A DNA stretch of 64,000 nt. It comes from JACMNW01 sp963708425. GTDB lineage: Bacteria; Pseudomonadota; Alphaproteobacteria; Rhodobacterales; Rhodobacteraceae. This document shows positions 47,867-55,345 of the stretch, piece by piece; position 1 is the stretch's first letter; each line of letters begins with the position of its first letter. The position numbers and the translations under genes are program-made. The notes beneath the pieces were generated by a model that saw nothing but the letters and a program-made list of their open reading frames with translations, was not told where the DNA came from and did no database searches. Where the stretch lies: NCBI GenBank assembly GCA_963708425.1, contig OY970206.1:1550001-1614000 (forward strand), in the 5' to 3' direction.

Positions 47867-48292
47867 TCAGTTGCTGATGTCCGGGGTCGGTGTCGGAACC
47901 ACCCCAGGGTCAGGTGCGGGTTCCTCAAGCGGGGGCACTTCGGGCTCCACCGTCGGTTCCAACTCTGGTGTCGGCGCCGGAACCACACCCGGTGCCGGGA
48001 CTGGTATTTCTTGCGGCGTCACATCCGGCTCCACCGCCGGCTCCGGCGGGTCAGCTTGTTCAGTCGGCGTCGCTTGCGTGGCGGCTGGTGCCACAGCCCC
48101 ATCATCGTCACTGGGACCATTGCTCACAACGCCTATCGCTACTGCCGCAACAATACCCACCACGGCAACAACCGCCAGCACATGGACCCAACTCGAACCA
48201 TCGTTCGCAGCAGCCTTTGGTGGCTCCTGCAACGGCGGCAGCGAGGTCGGGTGAACGTTAGGTCGCCCCGTAGTTTGCGTGTAGTCAGCCAT
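47867..48292 (-). CDS. Single-pass membrane protein with proline/glutamate-rich tail
   Basis: A 141-residue protein: a short polar N-terminus, a transmembrane segment 'HVLAVVAVVGIVAAVAIGVV' at about 37-56, then a low-complexity Pro, Glu, Thr, Val tail with repeats of the type PAPGVVPAPTP and PDPGVVPTPTP. The tail would project into the periplasm, as in some TonB-like or wall-spanning linkers, but no binding domain follows it. I know of no function. GGAG lies seven bases before ATG 48292. Confidence 0.65.
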   Translation of the reverse strand: MADYTQTTGRPNVHPTSLPPLQEPPKAAANDGSSWVHVLAVVAVVGIVAAVAIGVVSNGPSDDDGAVAPAATQATPTEQADPPEPAVEPDVTPQEIPVPAPGVVPAPTPELEPTVEPEVPPLEEPAPDPGVVPTPTPDISN

Positions 48293-48454
48293 TGGCTTTC
48301 TCCATCTGATTGATGCAATACCAACCGCCCAAAGCCCACACGGTTCCATTTATTCTTTCGCACCCACCCTACAGCTCGCTAAACTGAAACCTGCGCCAGC
48401 GGTCTTGACATAGAAAGCCGGCGGCGAGCACTTTGGGATAACGGGAGGAACTCC

Positions 48455-49090
48455 ATGTCCAGCTTTGATCGCCACAAGGCCGCCGATTTGCATCAGCACT
48501 TGCACAGCCACATGCCCTCCGATCCAGCCCTTCGGGTCAAGGCGCTGGAAAGCCTGGCCGTGGAACGCGGTCTCGTCGCCCGAGAGACGCTTGATACCTG
48601 GATTGAGGCTTATTCTGAACGCATCGGCCCGAAACGCGGCGCTCAAGTGATAGCCCGCGCTTGGACCGAGCCCGATTTTCACGCTCGCCTGATGCAAGAT
48701 GCCGCAACCGCGATTGCCGAGTTCGGCTTTGAAGGACATGCGACCGGCCATCTCAAGGCAGTGGAAAACACGCAACACATCCACAACCTCGTCGTCTGTA
48801 CCCTGTGTTCGTGCTATCCGTTCGCGCTGCTCGGCATGTCGCCGATCTGGTACCGGTCTAACGCCTACCGGGCGCGGGCGGTGCGCGAACCACGTGCCGT
48901 ACTGGCAGAGTTCGGCGTTTCGCTTGGACCGGATGTTGCCGTCCGGGTCTGGGATTCGACCGCTGAGTTGCGCTATCTTGTTGTTCCCGAACGCCCCGCG
49001 GGAACCGATGGTTGGGGCGAGGACCGCCTTGCCGCCCTTGTGTCGCGCAATTCCATGATCGGGACTGAACGCAATTTGAAGGCACAATAA
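48455..49090 (+). CDS. nthA: Nitrile hydratase alpha subunit, cobalt type
   Basis: A 211-residue subunit that binds the catalytic metal for hydrating nitriles to amides. The metal-claw motif is VCTLCSCY at 114-121 (C115, C118, C120). Threonine in CTLCSC is the mark of cobalt-type enzymes; iron types have CSLCSC. Other family segments are 'RGAQVIARAWTEPDFHARLM' and 'EIR/AVREPRAVLAEFG'. GGGAGGAA precedes ATG 48455. It overlaps nthB by one base. Confidence 0.95.
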   Translation: MSSFDRHKAADLHQHLHSHMPSDPALRVKALESLAVERGLVARETLDTWIEAYSERIGPKRGAQVIARAWTEPDFHARLMQDAATAIAEFGFEGHATGHLKAVENTQHIHNLVVCTLCSCYPFALLGMSPIWYRSNAYRARAVREPRAVLAEFGVSLGPDVAVRVWDSTAELRYLVVPERPAGTDGWGEDRLAALVSRNSMIGTERNLKAQ

Positions 49091-49740
49091 TGGACGGACC
49101 TCACGATCTTGGCGGCAAACAAGGCTTCGGCCCGATAGAGGTCGATGCCCCGCCGTTCCGCCATGACTGGGAATGGCGGCAATGGGCGCTTTCGAAGAAT
49201 GTCGAAGCGCCGGGTGGCACATTGGATTGGTGGCGCGCGACAATGGAACTGACCCCGCCGACAGCTTATCTCGGGCAGCCCTATTTCGTGAAATGGTGCC
49301 TCAATGATCTGGTGCAGGCAGTCGACAAGGGCCTCTTTACGCTGGAGGAGGTGCTGGCACGTACCACCACACGCGCACCAGCGCCGCCGGCCACCCCGCG
49401 CAATCTGGAAGGCGCCTTGGCGCGGGTGCGCGCCAATCTCGCGCATTTCGACCGTCCGGCCCCTGCACCACCCACTTTTGCCGTCGGCGATCCGGTGCGC
49501 ACCAGACGCCATGGTCACTCTGGGCATACCCGCTTGCCGGCCTATGCACGTGCCGCCGCTGGAATCATCACCGCCCATCACGGCGCGCACGTCTTTGCCG
49601 ACCGGAATGCCGAAGGGGTCGAAGATCCGCAGCATCTTTACACTGTCGAGTTTGATGCCGCTGAATTGTGGGGAAATGAGGCCGATCCACGTGATACGGT
49701 TCGACTTGATCTGTGGGAGCCCTATCTTGTTTGTCCCTGA
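49090..49740 (+). CDS. nthB: Nitrile hydratase beta subunit
   Basis: A 216-residue subunit with the family start 'MDGPHDLGGKQGFGPIEVD', 'FRHDWEWRQWALSK', 'YLGQPYFVKWCLNDLVQAVD' and the SH3-like C-terminal part 'FAVGDPVRTRRHGHSGHTRL' to 'DLWEPYLVCP'. It contributes the conserved arginines that hold the alpha cysteine sulfenate and sulfinate. Its end overlaps the accessory gene. Confidence 0.95.
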   Translation: MDGPHDLGGKQGFGPIEVDAPPFRHDWEWRQWALSKNVEAPGGTLDWWRATMELTPPTAYLGQPYFVKWCLNDLVQAVDKGLFTLEEVLARTTTRAPAPPATPRNLEGALARVRANLAHFDRPAPAPPTFAVGDPVRTRRHGHSGHTRLPAYARAAAGIITAHHGAHVFADRNAEGVEDPQHLYTVEFDAAELWGNEADPRDTVRLDLWEPYLVCP

Positions 49741-50056
49741 CGATCCCTTGACGCCACGAAGCGATGTCTTCATCGAGCCGTGGTACGCCGAAACGCTGGC
49801 CCTTGCCGACGCAATGGTCCGCGCAGGCCATTTTTCCGCACCCGATTGGGCCAACGCGCTTGGTTCCGCATTGGCGAAAGCCGCCGCCGATGGTCATCGT
49901 GATGACGAGGCGACGTATTATGCAGCCGCGCTGACAGCGTTGGAATCGCTTTTTCCCTTGCCAGCCGCCGAACTTGCAGCCCGCAAATCCGCCTGGGCCG
50001 AGGCCTATGCCAGCACGCCACATGGCCATCCCGTGCATCTAAAGCACACGGCGTAA
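49727..50056 (+). CDS. Nitrile hydratase accessory protein (cobalt insertion helper)
   Basis: A 109-residue protein starting at TTG 49727 with GGGAG eight bases upstream, inside the end of nthB. It has the accessory-protein pattern 'FIEPWYAETLALADAMVRAG' then 'PDWANALGSALAKAAADGH' and 'YYAAALTALESLFPLPAAEL'. Cobalt-type enzymes need such a small activator, related to the beta N-terminus, that swaps in the metal-loaded alpha subunit. A longer in-frame reading to 49304 overlaps nthB and is not credible. Confidence 0.82.
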   Translation: MFVPDDPLTPRSDVFIEPWYAETLALADAMVRAGHFSAPDWANALGSALAKAAADGHRDDEATYYAAALTALESLFPLPAAELAARKSAWAEAYASTPHGHPVHLKHTA

Positions 50057-50140
50057 TGTCCGCCTTGAACCGCCCGGCCTCGGTGCAACGGGGCAGACGC
50101 ATGCGTGCGGGGAAATGCATCACCCCCGAAACCAGGGGTT

Positions 50141-50263
50141 TCATTCACCCTGAATCTGCTTGCTCATATAAACCGTAAAGCCACCCATGAACGCCTCGGT
50201 CCGGTCCACCAGATACCCGATCGATTGGCAAAGCCGAATATTCAGCTCCATCACCTGCGCCAT
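50141..50263 (-). CDS. Possible 40-residue protein, or the tail of a damaged gene
   Basis: The sequence 'MAQVMELNIRLCQSIGYLVD' followed by 'RTEAFMGGFTVYMSKQIQGE' has the look of real coding sequence. The frame upstream of it, across the duplicated block, does not. It may be a small protein or the surviving end of a larger one broken by the duplication. Confidence 0.35.
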   Translation of the reverse strand: MAQVMELNIRLCQSIGYLVDRTEAFMGGFTVYMSKQIQGE

Positions 50264-50320
50264 CAGCAAACGTAAGCTACCCAGCCCCAACACCCGCGGC
50301 CCCAACACCCGCGCCCGCCG

Positions 50321-50403
50321 TTCAGCTCGGCCCCGGCTTTGTCGCGGCCCCAGTTGGCCCAGACGAACCACGCCACCAGAGCAAGCCCGGCAATCAGGAA
50401 GCG
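50321..50403. repeat. 83-base duplication of the start of the neighbouring small gene
   Basis: 50321-50403 matches 50668-50750 at almost every position; both encode 'VAWFVWANWGRDKAGAELN' on the minus strand. The left copy has lost the rest of the gene and is a partial tandem duplication about 350 bases away. Confidence 0.85.
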
Positions 50404-50480
50404 TAGGGTGGGTGAAACCCACGTCTTCCTTTCCGAATGCACCAAGCATTCCCCGCGTTCGCATGGGTTTCACCCACCCC
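50403..50480. repeat. Pair of inverted GTGGGTGAAACCCA elements
   Basis: GTAGGGTGGGTGAAACCCACG at 50403-50423 recurs exactly at 54921-54941, and in reverse at about 50464-50480. The unit is itself partly palindromic (GTGGGTGAAACCCAC). It resembles REP or BIME-type dispersed repeats. Confidence 0.75.
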
Positions 50481-50483
50481 CCT

Positions 50484-50750
50484 TCACAACCCGCCACCCA
50501 GCCCCCGCTTGCACTCTCTCGGCCCGCCGGGGTGACTGCTGTAGGCGGTGACGCCGCAGTGATCACAGTGAAAGGCGCGCAGGCTTTCGCCGGAAATACC
50601 CATCGCCTGCCAGCGGCATTTTTTGCGGCGAAACAGCCGTGACCAGACCGGATCAAGCTTGCGGTTCAACTCGGCCCCGGCTTTGTCGCGGCCCCAGTTG
50701 GCCCAGACGAACCACGCCACCAGAAACAGCCCACCAATCAGGAACGGCAT
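50484..50750 (-). CDS. Small membrane protein with C-terminal Cys-rich ribbon-like motif
   Basis: An 88-residue protein with one N-terminal transmembrane helix ('FLIGGLFLVAWFVWANW'), a basic 'WSRLFRRKKCRWQAMG' stretch and 'LRAFHCDHCGVTAYSSHPGG' then PRECKR. The four Cys (C, CxxC, C) suggest a metal-binding ribbon facing the cytoplasm. I recall similar short proteins in Rhodobacteraceae but know no function. The first 28 codons are duplicated on its left. Confidence 0.65.
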   Translation of the reverse strand: MPFLIGGLFLVAWFVWANWGRDKAGAELNRKLDPVWSRLFRRKKCRWQAMGISGESLRAFHCDHCGVTAYSSHPGGPRECKRGLGGGL

Positions 50751-50759
50751 CGTTGGCCC

Positions 50760-51029
50760 CTACTCGTTAATGTCCTTGTCCCACAGCTTGACCTGCCCCT
50801 CGCGCCCGCCAAACATCCGCTGCAGCACGAACCAGGCGGCAAGTGACGCCAGTGCGAACACCAAGACTAACGCGGGCACATTGGCCCCCAGCAACCCGAT
50901 CCCAACCAGCACGCCAGTAAGCACCGCGCCAATCGCGAAGCCGAGGAAGATGAACCCCGGCACCAGCACCTCGACCACGCCCAGTGCAAAGCCCGCAACC
51001 ACCCAAACCCACCACGTTGCCCACATCAC
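50760..51029 (-). CDS. NfeD-family membrane protein
   Basis: An 89-residue protein with two or three hydrophobic helices ('WWVWVVAGFALGVVEVLVPG', 'FIFLGFAIGAVLTGVLVGIG', 'VPALVLVFALASLAAWFVLQ') and a short polar end. The 'EVLVPGFIFLGFAIGAVLTG' pattern is the short NfeD form that partners SPFH proteins. It starts within the last codons of the SPFH gene (overlap at 51026-51029). Confidence 0.85.
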   Translation of the reverse strand: MMWATWWVWVVAGFALGVVEVLVPGFIFLGFAIGAVLTGVLVGIGLLGANVPALVLVFALASLAAWFVLQRMFGGREGQVKLWDKDINE

Positions 51030-51910
51030 ACACGCCCTTTCAGCATCTTGAACGCATCGCCAAACGCATCCAGCGCCTGCGCCGGTACGATGATGGTCTG
51101 CTTGCCAGCGCCTTGGCCCACCGCCGTCAGCGCCTCCACTTGTTTCAGCGCCACCTGATATTGCGCCGCTTCGATGCCGTTCGCCTTGATGGCTTCGGCG
51201 ATCACCCCGGTCGCATAGGCCTCGGCATCCGCCAGCACGCGGCGCGCCTTGGCTTCCTGTTCCGCCGCATACAACTCCGCATCGGCGTTCAATTCCACCG
51301 CCCGCTTCTTGCCCTCGGCTTCCGTCACCTGCGCCCGCCGCGCCCGTTCGGCGTTCAGCTGCTGCAACATCGCCGTTCGCGTCGCTTCGTCCAGGTTCAC
51401 ATCCAGGATCTCCGCCCGCGTCACCTCGATGCCCCAGTCATCGACCAGCAACCTTACCTGCTCGCGAATATTCGCCGCCACTTCGGCCCGGTTCGATTGC
51501 ACCTGATCCAGCTCCATCTTGCCAATCTCAGATCGCACAATCCCCGCCACCGTCGTCGCAATCGCCGCATCCACATCCCTGATCCGGTACACTGTCTTTT
51601 CCGGCTCGGTAATGCGGTAAAACACCGATGTCTCCACCTTCACCAGCACGTTGTCCGTCGTAATCGCGTCCTGCTGCGCTGTCGGCAGCTGCCGTTCCAG
51701 GATGGAGATTTTATGCGCCACCCGGTCCAGAAACGGCACCACAAAGTTGATCCCCGGCCCCAGCACCGACTTCAGCCGGCCAAACCGTTCCACCACATGC
51801 TTTTCCGATTGCGGCACAATCCGCACCCCCAGAAAAATACAAATGATAATGAACGCGGCAATCGCCAGATACACTGCGTTGCCCCCTAAAATCTGCCCGA
51901 TATCCATCAA
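51026..51910 (-). CDS. SPFH/band 7 membrane protein (QmcA/stomatin-like)
   Basis: A 294-residue protein: an N-terminal anchor ('YLAIAAFIIICIFLGVRIVP'), the SPFH domain ('EKHVVERFGRLKSVLGPGIN', 'DAITTDNVLVKVETSVFYRI', 'TVAGIVRSEIGKMELDQVQS'), a coiled coil rich in Ala and Glu ('LNADAELYAAEQEAKARRVL') and a C-terminal helix. Such proteins form ring-like membrane microdomains that scaffold or limit FtsH-type proteolysis. It is paired with NfeD downstream. Confidence 0.9.
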   Translation of the reverse strand: MMDIGQILGGNAVYLAIAAFIIICIFLGVRIVPQSEKHVVERFGRLKSVLGPGINFVVPFLDRVAHKISILERQLPTAQQDAITTDNVLVKVETSVFYRITEPEKTVYRIRDVDAAIATTVAGIVRSEIGKMELDQVQSNRAEVAANIREQVRLLVDDWGIEVTRAEILDVNLDEATRTAMLQQLNAERARRAQVTEAEGKKRAVELNADAELYAAEQEAKARRVLADAEAYATGVIAEAIKANGIEAAQYQVALKQVEALTAVGQGAGKQTIIVPAQALDAFGDAFKMLKGRV

Positions 51911-51952
51911 ATTCCCCTGACCAAACTCAAGGCCAACAAGGCCCCGCCACAG

Positions 51953-52879
51953 ATGTGCCCCGAACCCCCCATCAAATCAACCCCGCACGCCCGCTTAACC
52001 CTTGCCTCACCAATCCCCGGCCCTACTGGCACCCCCAGCAAAGGCCGCCAAATGCCCCTCATCCCCACCGCCGATATCGACGACCACGCCCTGCCGCGCG
52101 ATCGCACCCACCTTGATCCCACTGCCCTGCAAGAACTGCGCCTCTCCATCGCCACCCACGGCCTGCGCACCCCGATCGAGGTCTTCCTCACCCAAGACGG
52201 TTACGCCCTGATCTCCGGCTTCCGCCGCCTCACCGCCATCCGCGCGCTGCACGCCCTCACCCAAAACCCCGCCTACGCCACCATCAACGCCACCATCCTC
52301 ACCCCCGCCACCATTCCGGCCGCCCTCACCCTGATGGTCGAGGAAAACGACATCCGCGCCGACCTGTCGCCCTGGGAAAAAGGCCGCATCGCCGTGCAAT
52401 CCCGCGATCTCGGCCATTTCCCCACCATCGACGCCGCCGTAGCATGCCTCTACCCCAACGCCTGCAAAATGCGCCGCTCCCGCCTCCGCGCCCTCGCCCT
52501 GCTGGTCGAAGAGCTTGACGGCACCCTCACCACCCCCGAAACCCTGAGCCAACGCCAAGCCCTCCGCCTCGCCACGGCGTTGAGGGGAGGCTTCACCGCC
52601 CTCATCCGCACTGCGTTAGAAGAGGCTCACACCCGCACCCCCGAGGCCGACTGGGCCCTCCTGCAACCCATCCTCGACGAGGCTGAACAAAGCCTGAAAG
52701 ACCCCACCCCCTACCGCCCCGGCTACCCCCGGCGCGTGGTCCGCCTGCGCGCCGGCCTAACCGTGCGGCGAGAACTGGCAGTGGAGGGTTGGGTGCTAAG
52801 GTTCACCGGGCCAGAGGCCACCGGGATGCTGATGGAGACGGTGATGGACGAGGTGGAGCGGATGGTTCGGCGGGAGTGA
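51953..52879 (+). CDS. ParB N-terminal-domain protein (orphan ParB-like)
   Basis: A 308-residue protein. Residues 37-130 resemble the ParB/sulfiredoxin fold with 'TALQELRLSIATHGLRTPIE', 'YALISGFRRLTAIRALHAL' (GxxR-like) and 'LTLMVEENDIRADLSPWEKG', where the ENxxR-type box is present. A helix-turn-helix region follows at 140-190. No parA is nearby and the protein is not at an origin, so it is an orphan, as are plasmid- or phage-derived ParB-like regulators. The DNA is very rich in proline and alanine codons. The first ATG is taken; a start at 52052 is possible. Confidence 0.75.
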   Translation: MCPEPPIKSTPHARLTLASPIPGPTGTPSKGRQMPLIPTADIDDHALPRDRTHLDPTALQELRLSIATHGLRTPIEVFLTQDGYALISGFRRLTAIRALHALTQNPAYATINATILTPATIPAALTLMVEENDIRADLSPWEKGRIAVQSRDLGHFPTIDAAVACLYPNACKMRRSRLRALALLVEELDGTLTTPETLSQRQALRLATALRGGFTALIRTALEEAHTRTPEADWALLQPILDEAEQSLKDPTPYRPGYPRRVVRLRAGLTVRRELAVEGWVLRFTGPEATGMLMETVMDEVERMVRRE

Positions 52880-52904
52880 GGGGGGGAATACAAGGCAATG
52901 GTTA

Positions 52905-53390
52905 TTAACGTAAACTTACTACTTTTCTAGCAAGCTGCCGTCGTGCGGCTGATGCGCCATGAACCAGCGCATATGCAGCAATCTCAATTGCTCTTGATTG
53001 ATCTGGATCAGGCTTTCGAGTGAGAACTTGAAAGTCTCCATCTGTGCACGAATCATGGAATTGTTTTGCGTAGCCAGAAATTCGCTCCTTCAAGCCAATA
53101 TTATCTTGGAACAATCCGTCTATCAAAGAAAATATAAAAGCGAGTCTACCAATAATCGCCGCCGCCCGTTCCGCCTGTCCTAAATGATCACCACCAAGAC
53201 CCCAGTATGTATTTGCGAGGTCACGAACCTCGAACACCACGCTTTCTAACCGTGCGACGTCACTGTCTCGCTGCAATTCGACTTTGTTCGCGCCAGAGAC
53301 AAAATGGTCAAAAAGATGCTTCAAAGCTCCAGCACCAATAGTAGTAACAGCGCCGACGAACGCAGCCCAAATTGTTACTGAGTCAGCCAA
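52905..53390 (-). CDS. Membrane-anchored protein of the GHKL/STAS-like cassette
   Basis: A 161-residue protein starting at TTG 53390, three bases after the DUF4325 stop. It has an N-terminal hydrophobic helix ('VTIWAAFVGAVTTIGAGALK') then a soluble helical region ('LARLESVVFEVRDLANTYWG' type, 'RAAAIIGRLAFIFSLIDGLF' and 'IGLKERISGYAKQFHDSCTD') and ends 'RRQLARKVVSLR'. I know no family. Its place as third gene of a coupled operon suggests a membrane sensor or effector. Confidence 0.6.
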   Translation of the reverse strand: MADSVTIWAAFVGAVTTIGAGALKHLFDHFVSGANKVELQRDSDVARLESVVFEVRDLANTYWGLGGDHLGQAERAAAIIGRLAFIFSLIDGLFQDNIGLKERISGYAKQFHDSCTDGDFQVLTRKPDPDQSRAIEIAAYALVHGASAARRQLARKVVSLR

Positions 53391-53393
53391 TTT

Positions 53394-53732
53394 TCAATTT
53401 CTGACTTCATGTGATACATTTGCCGACTTAACGTATGACTGTATCATTTCAACAAAACGCGCAAAGCCCGGCTGCCGTGCCGTAAATGAAAAGGACTTCA
53501 AAACAACTTCAGGTTCAAACCCTTCTGATCGCACCAGCCCTCCAAACGCCTCCTCGAGAAATGAAGATGGGTATCCCATCGCACCGTCAAGAATAACTTC
53601 TGCGTGACCTCCGGACTTAAGAATGGGGACCAAAAAGCGTTGCCGAAACGTGGTCCCATTTCCTTTTCCATCAGTGGGATATCGCCCGCCGGGAAACGGC
53701 GTGTAGTCAACCGCTATGTTGATGACATTCAT
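53394..53732 (-). CDS. STAS-like DUF4325 protein
   Basis: A 112-residue protein of the DUF4325 'STAS-like' family: 'TTFRQRFLVPILKSGGHAEV' with the 'VILDGAMGYPSSFLEEAFGG' strand-turn-helix, then 'FVEMIQSYVK'. STAS-like domains are related to anti-anti-sigma factors, which bind GHKL ATPases. Its start overlaps the ATPase stop (ATGA at 53729-53732), so the two are coupled and probably bind each other. Confidence 0.78.
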   Translation of the reverse strand: MNVINIAVDYTPFPGGRYPTDGKGNGTTFRQRFLVPILKSGGHAEVILDGAMGYPSSFLEEAFGGLVRSEGFEPEVVLKSFSFTARQPGFARFVEMIQSYVKSANVSHEVRN

Positions 53733-54832
53733 GTCAATTCTACCTCTTTTGGTGTCGTTCCAGCGGGGATGGTCCATTCGATCAGTGTTCCGCCGATATG
53801 TAGCGCTTCATCTCGTCTTTGCGTCACACCACCCTTTGAATATAGGATAGTTCCTTTGCCACTCAAGAGCCTTACCTGTGCTCCTTCGATGTGAGCAACG
53901 GGCGACACTACATCCTTCAGGCCTTTTCCATGCCCACCGCTCAAAGAAGTCCGGGAAACGTCGATAGCCGCCTCTATCGCTCTTGAACTATCATTCAACA
54001 TTGCACCAACCGAACCCCCAACCAGCGGGACCTCGCTGAGCTTTCCACGCACTTTTTCCCAGTGTTTCCACCTTGGTAATGTCTCGGAGATTCCAACGCC
54101 CTGATCATATACCAAGAATTTGACACAGTTCGATTTCGGATCAAAACTGCAAGTTGCCCACCAGCGCTTACCGTGAATCGGATACTTGAACTGGTGGCCC
54201 TCCGGATATGCGTGCAGTGTCGAGTTATATGCAGCTTCAGTTAACGCAGCGTAAATGGATGGGTCTTGACGAAAAACTCTTGCGATTTCCGTCATATAAC
54301 TTGAAATTTTCGAGAACAACTCGCCGTCGACTGAAGCGCTGGAAACAAATGGTATGACTGTAATGTGTTGATCTGGCCCATATATATCATCTTCAATCTT
54401 TATAGTAACATCCAGTAGCTCAAAGAATCCAAGATCTGACAGCACTCGTTTTACGGCAGGGTCCCACTCTGCGACGTTTCTTGGGTTTAGTTTAATGTTC
54501 TTGATTTTTCGCCATCGGTCAATCTCAGCAGCAAGCACTAGTGCGCCAGCAATTGAGATTTTCTTTATTGGCTCAAAGTCAAGAAATGTTCTCCTTCTTT
54601 CGTGATTTTCATCTCGAATTAATACTGCATCTTTCAGCTCCTGAAGGCACCTAACCGTATCAAAGTAATTCTCTGAAAAACTAAACACAGCAGGAGGGAT
54701 AATTCTTCTTTCGAATTGCCGAGGTCTTTTTCTAGCTAAAGCCTTCAAGACCCTCCGTACTTTCTCACGGCGTGATTTAAGAATGGCCCTACATGAGTTT
54801 TTCTTTGCCCGCGCCCTAGTAACATATTTCAA
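53729..54832 (-). CDS. GHKL (histidine-kinase-like) ATPase with N-terminal STAS-like region
   Basis: A 367-residue protein. The N-terminal 40 residues are very basic. Residues 83-145 look STAS-like ('FEPIKKISIAGALVLAAEID', 'LSDLGFFELLDVTIKI'). The C-terminal half is a GHKL ATPase: N box 'AALTEAAYNSTLHAYPEG' (E199, N203), G1 box 'VYDQGVGI' (243-248), G2 box 'GGHGKGLKDVVS' near 299-310. No phospho-acceptor histidine region is seen, so it resembles the anti-sigma (RsbW/SpoIIAB-type) kinases or a standalone ATPase rather than a sensor kinase. Its codons are AT-richer than neighbouring core genes, a sign of transfer. Confidence 0.75.
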   Translation of the reverse strand: MKYVTRARAKKNSCRAILKSRREKVRRVLKALARKRPRQFERRIIPPAVFSFSENYFDTVRCLQELKDAVLIRDENHERRRTFLDFEPIKKISIAGALVLAAEIDRWRKIKNIKLNPRNVAEWDPAVKRVLSDLGFFELLDVTIKIEDDIYGPDQHITVIPFVSSASVDGELFSKISSYMTEIARVFRQDPSIYAALTEAAYNSTLHAYPEGHQFKYPIHGKRWWATCSFDPKSNCVKFLVYDQGVGISETLPRWKHWEKVRGKLSEVPLVGGSVGAMLNDSSRAIEAAIDVSRTSLSGGHGKGLKDVVSPVAHIEGAQVRLLSGKGTILYSKGGVTQRRDEALHIGGTLIEWTIPAGTTPKEVELT

Positions 54833-54920
54833 TTAACAACCTCACCCATTCGCCACCTGTTCCAATTCTCTATAGAGCTTTACGGGATGCTACAATCCTT
54901 GCAGCGTGACGCAGCGAGCC

Positions 54921-54941
54921 GTAGGGTGGGTGAAACCCACG
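54921..54941 (+). repeat. GTAGGGTGGGTGAAACCCACG dispersed repeat, third copy
   Basis: An exact copy of 50403-50423. It lies in the 228-base gap between the GHKL cassette and brnA, which otherwise holds no gene that I can support. Confidence 0.8.
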
Positions 54942-55060
54942 CCTTCTAGCCCTCCCCCCATCCCAACCACCCCTGTTTGCTTCATCAACACCCCGGGGCC
55001 GTGCGGTGGCTCGGCCCGTTTGACACTGAAAACGGTCCCCCGGACCATTTTCCGGGCGTG

Positions 55061-55345
55061 TCAAACCCCCTTCTTCGCCTCCACATAGGCCTTCAACACC
55101 GCCTGCATCCGCGTCAGATGCCCCTTGCCATTGGTCACTTCGACAAAATACGCGAACACCTCTGGGTCCAGTTTCAAATGCACCGACTTCGGCTTTTTCG
55201 GAGCCGTCAAAACCGCGTTGGCCCAGAAATCCGGGCCAAGGTCTTCGCCTGACTCTGGCGCGCCGGTGTTGTGATACAACTCCCCCGCGTCCCGCATCCG
55301 GCGGATATCGTCAAGCGAGGCGCGTTTGATATTTTTGTCGGTCAC
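55061..55345 (-). CDS. brnA: BrnA antitoxin
   Basis: A 94-residue protein of the BrnA family with a C-terminal ribbon-helix-helix or helix-turn-helix-like end: 'DLGPDFWANAVLTAPKKPKS' is the family hallmark, followed by 'VHLKLDPEVFAYFVEVTNGK' and 'MQAVLKAYVEAKK'. It neutralises BrnT and represses the pair's promoter. Its start overlaps the brnT end by 35 bases. Confidence 0.9.
   Translation of the reverse strand: MTDKNIKRASLDDIRRMRDAGELYHNTGAPESGEDLGPDFWANAVLTAPKKPKSVHLKLDPEVFAYFVEVTNGKGHLTRMQAVLKAYVEAKKGV

Noticed and set aside
50141..50656. A 171-codon minus-strand frame across the duplicated block
   Set aside because: Its upstream part is low-complexity and crosses the repeats; only the last 40 codons look like protein, and these are listed at low confidence.
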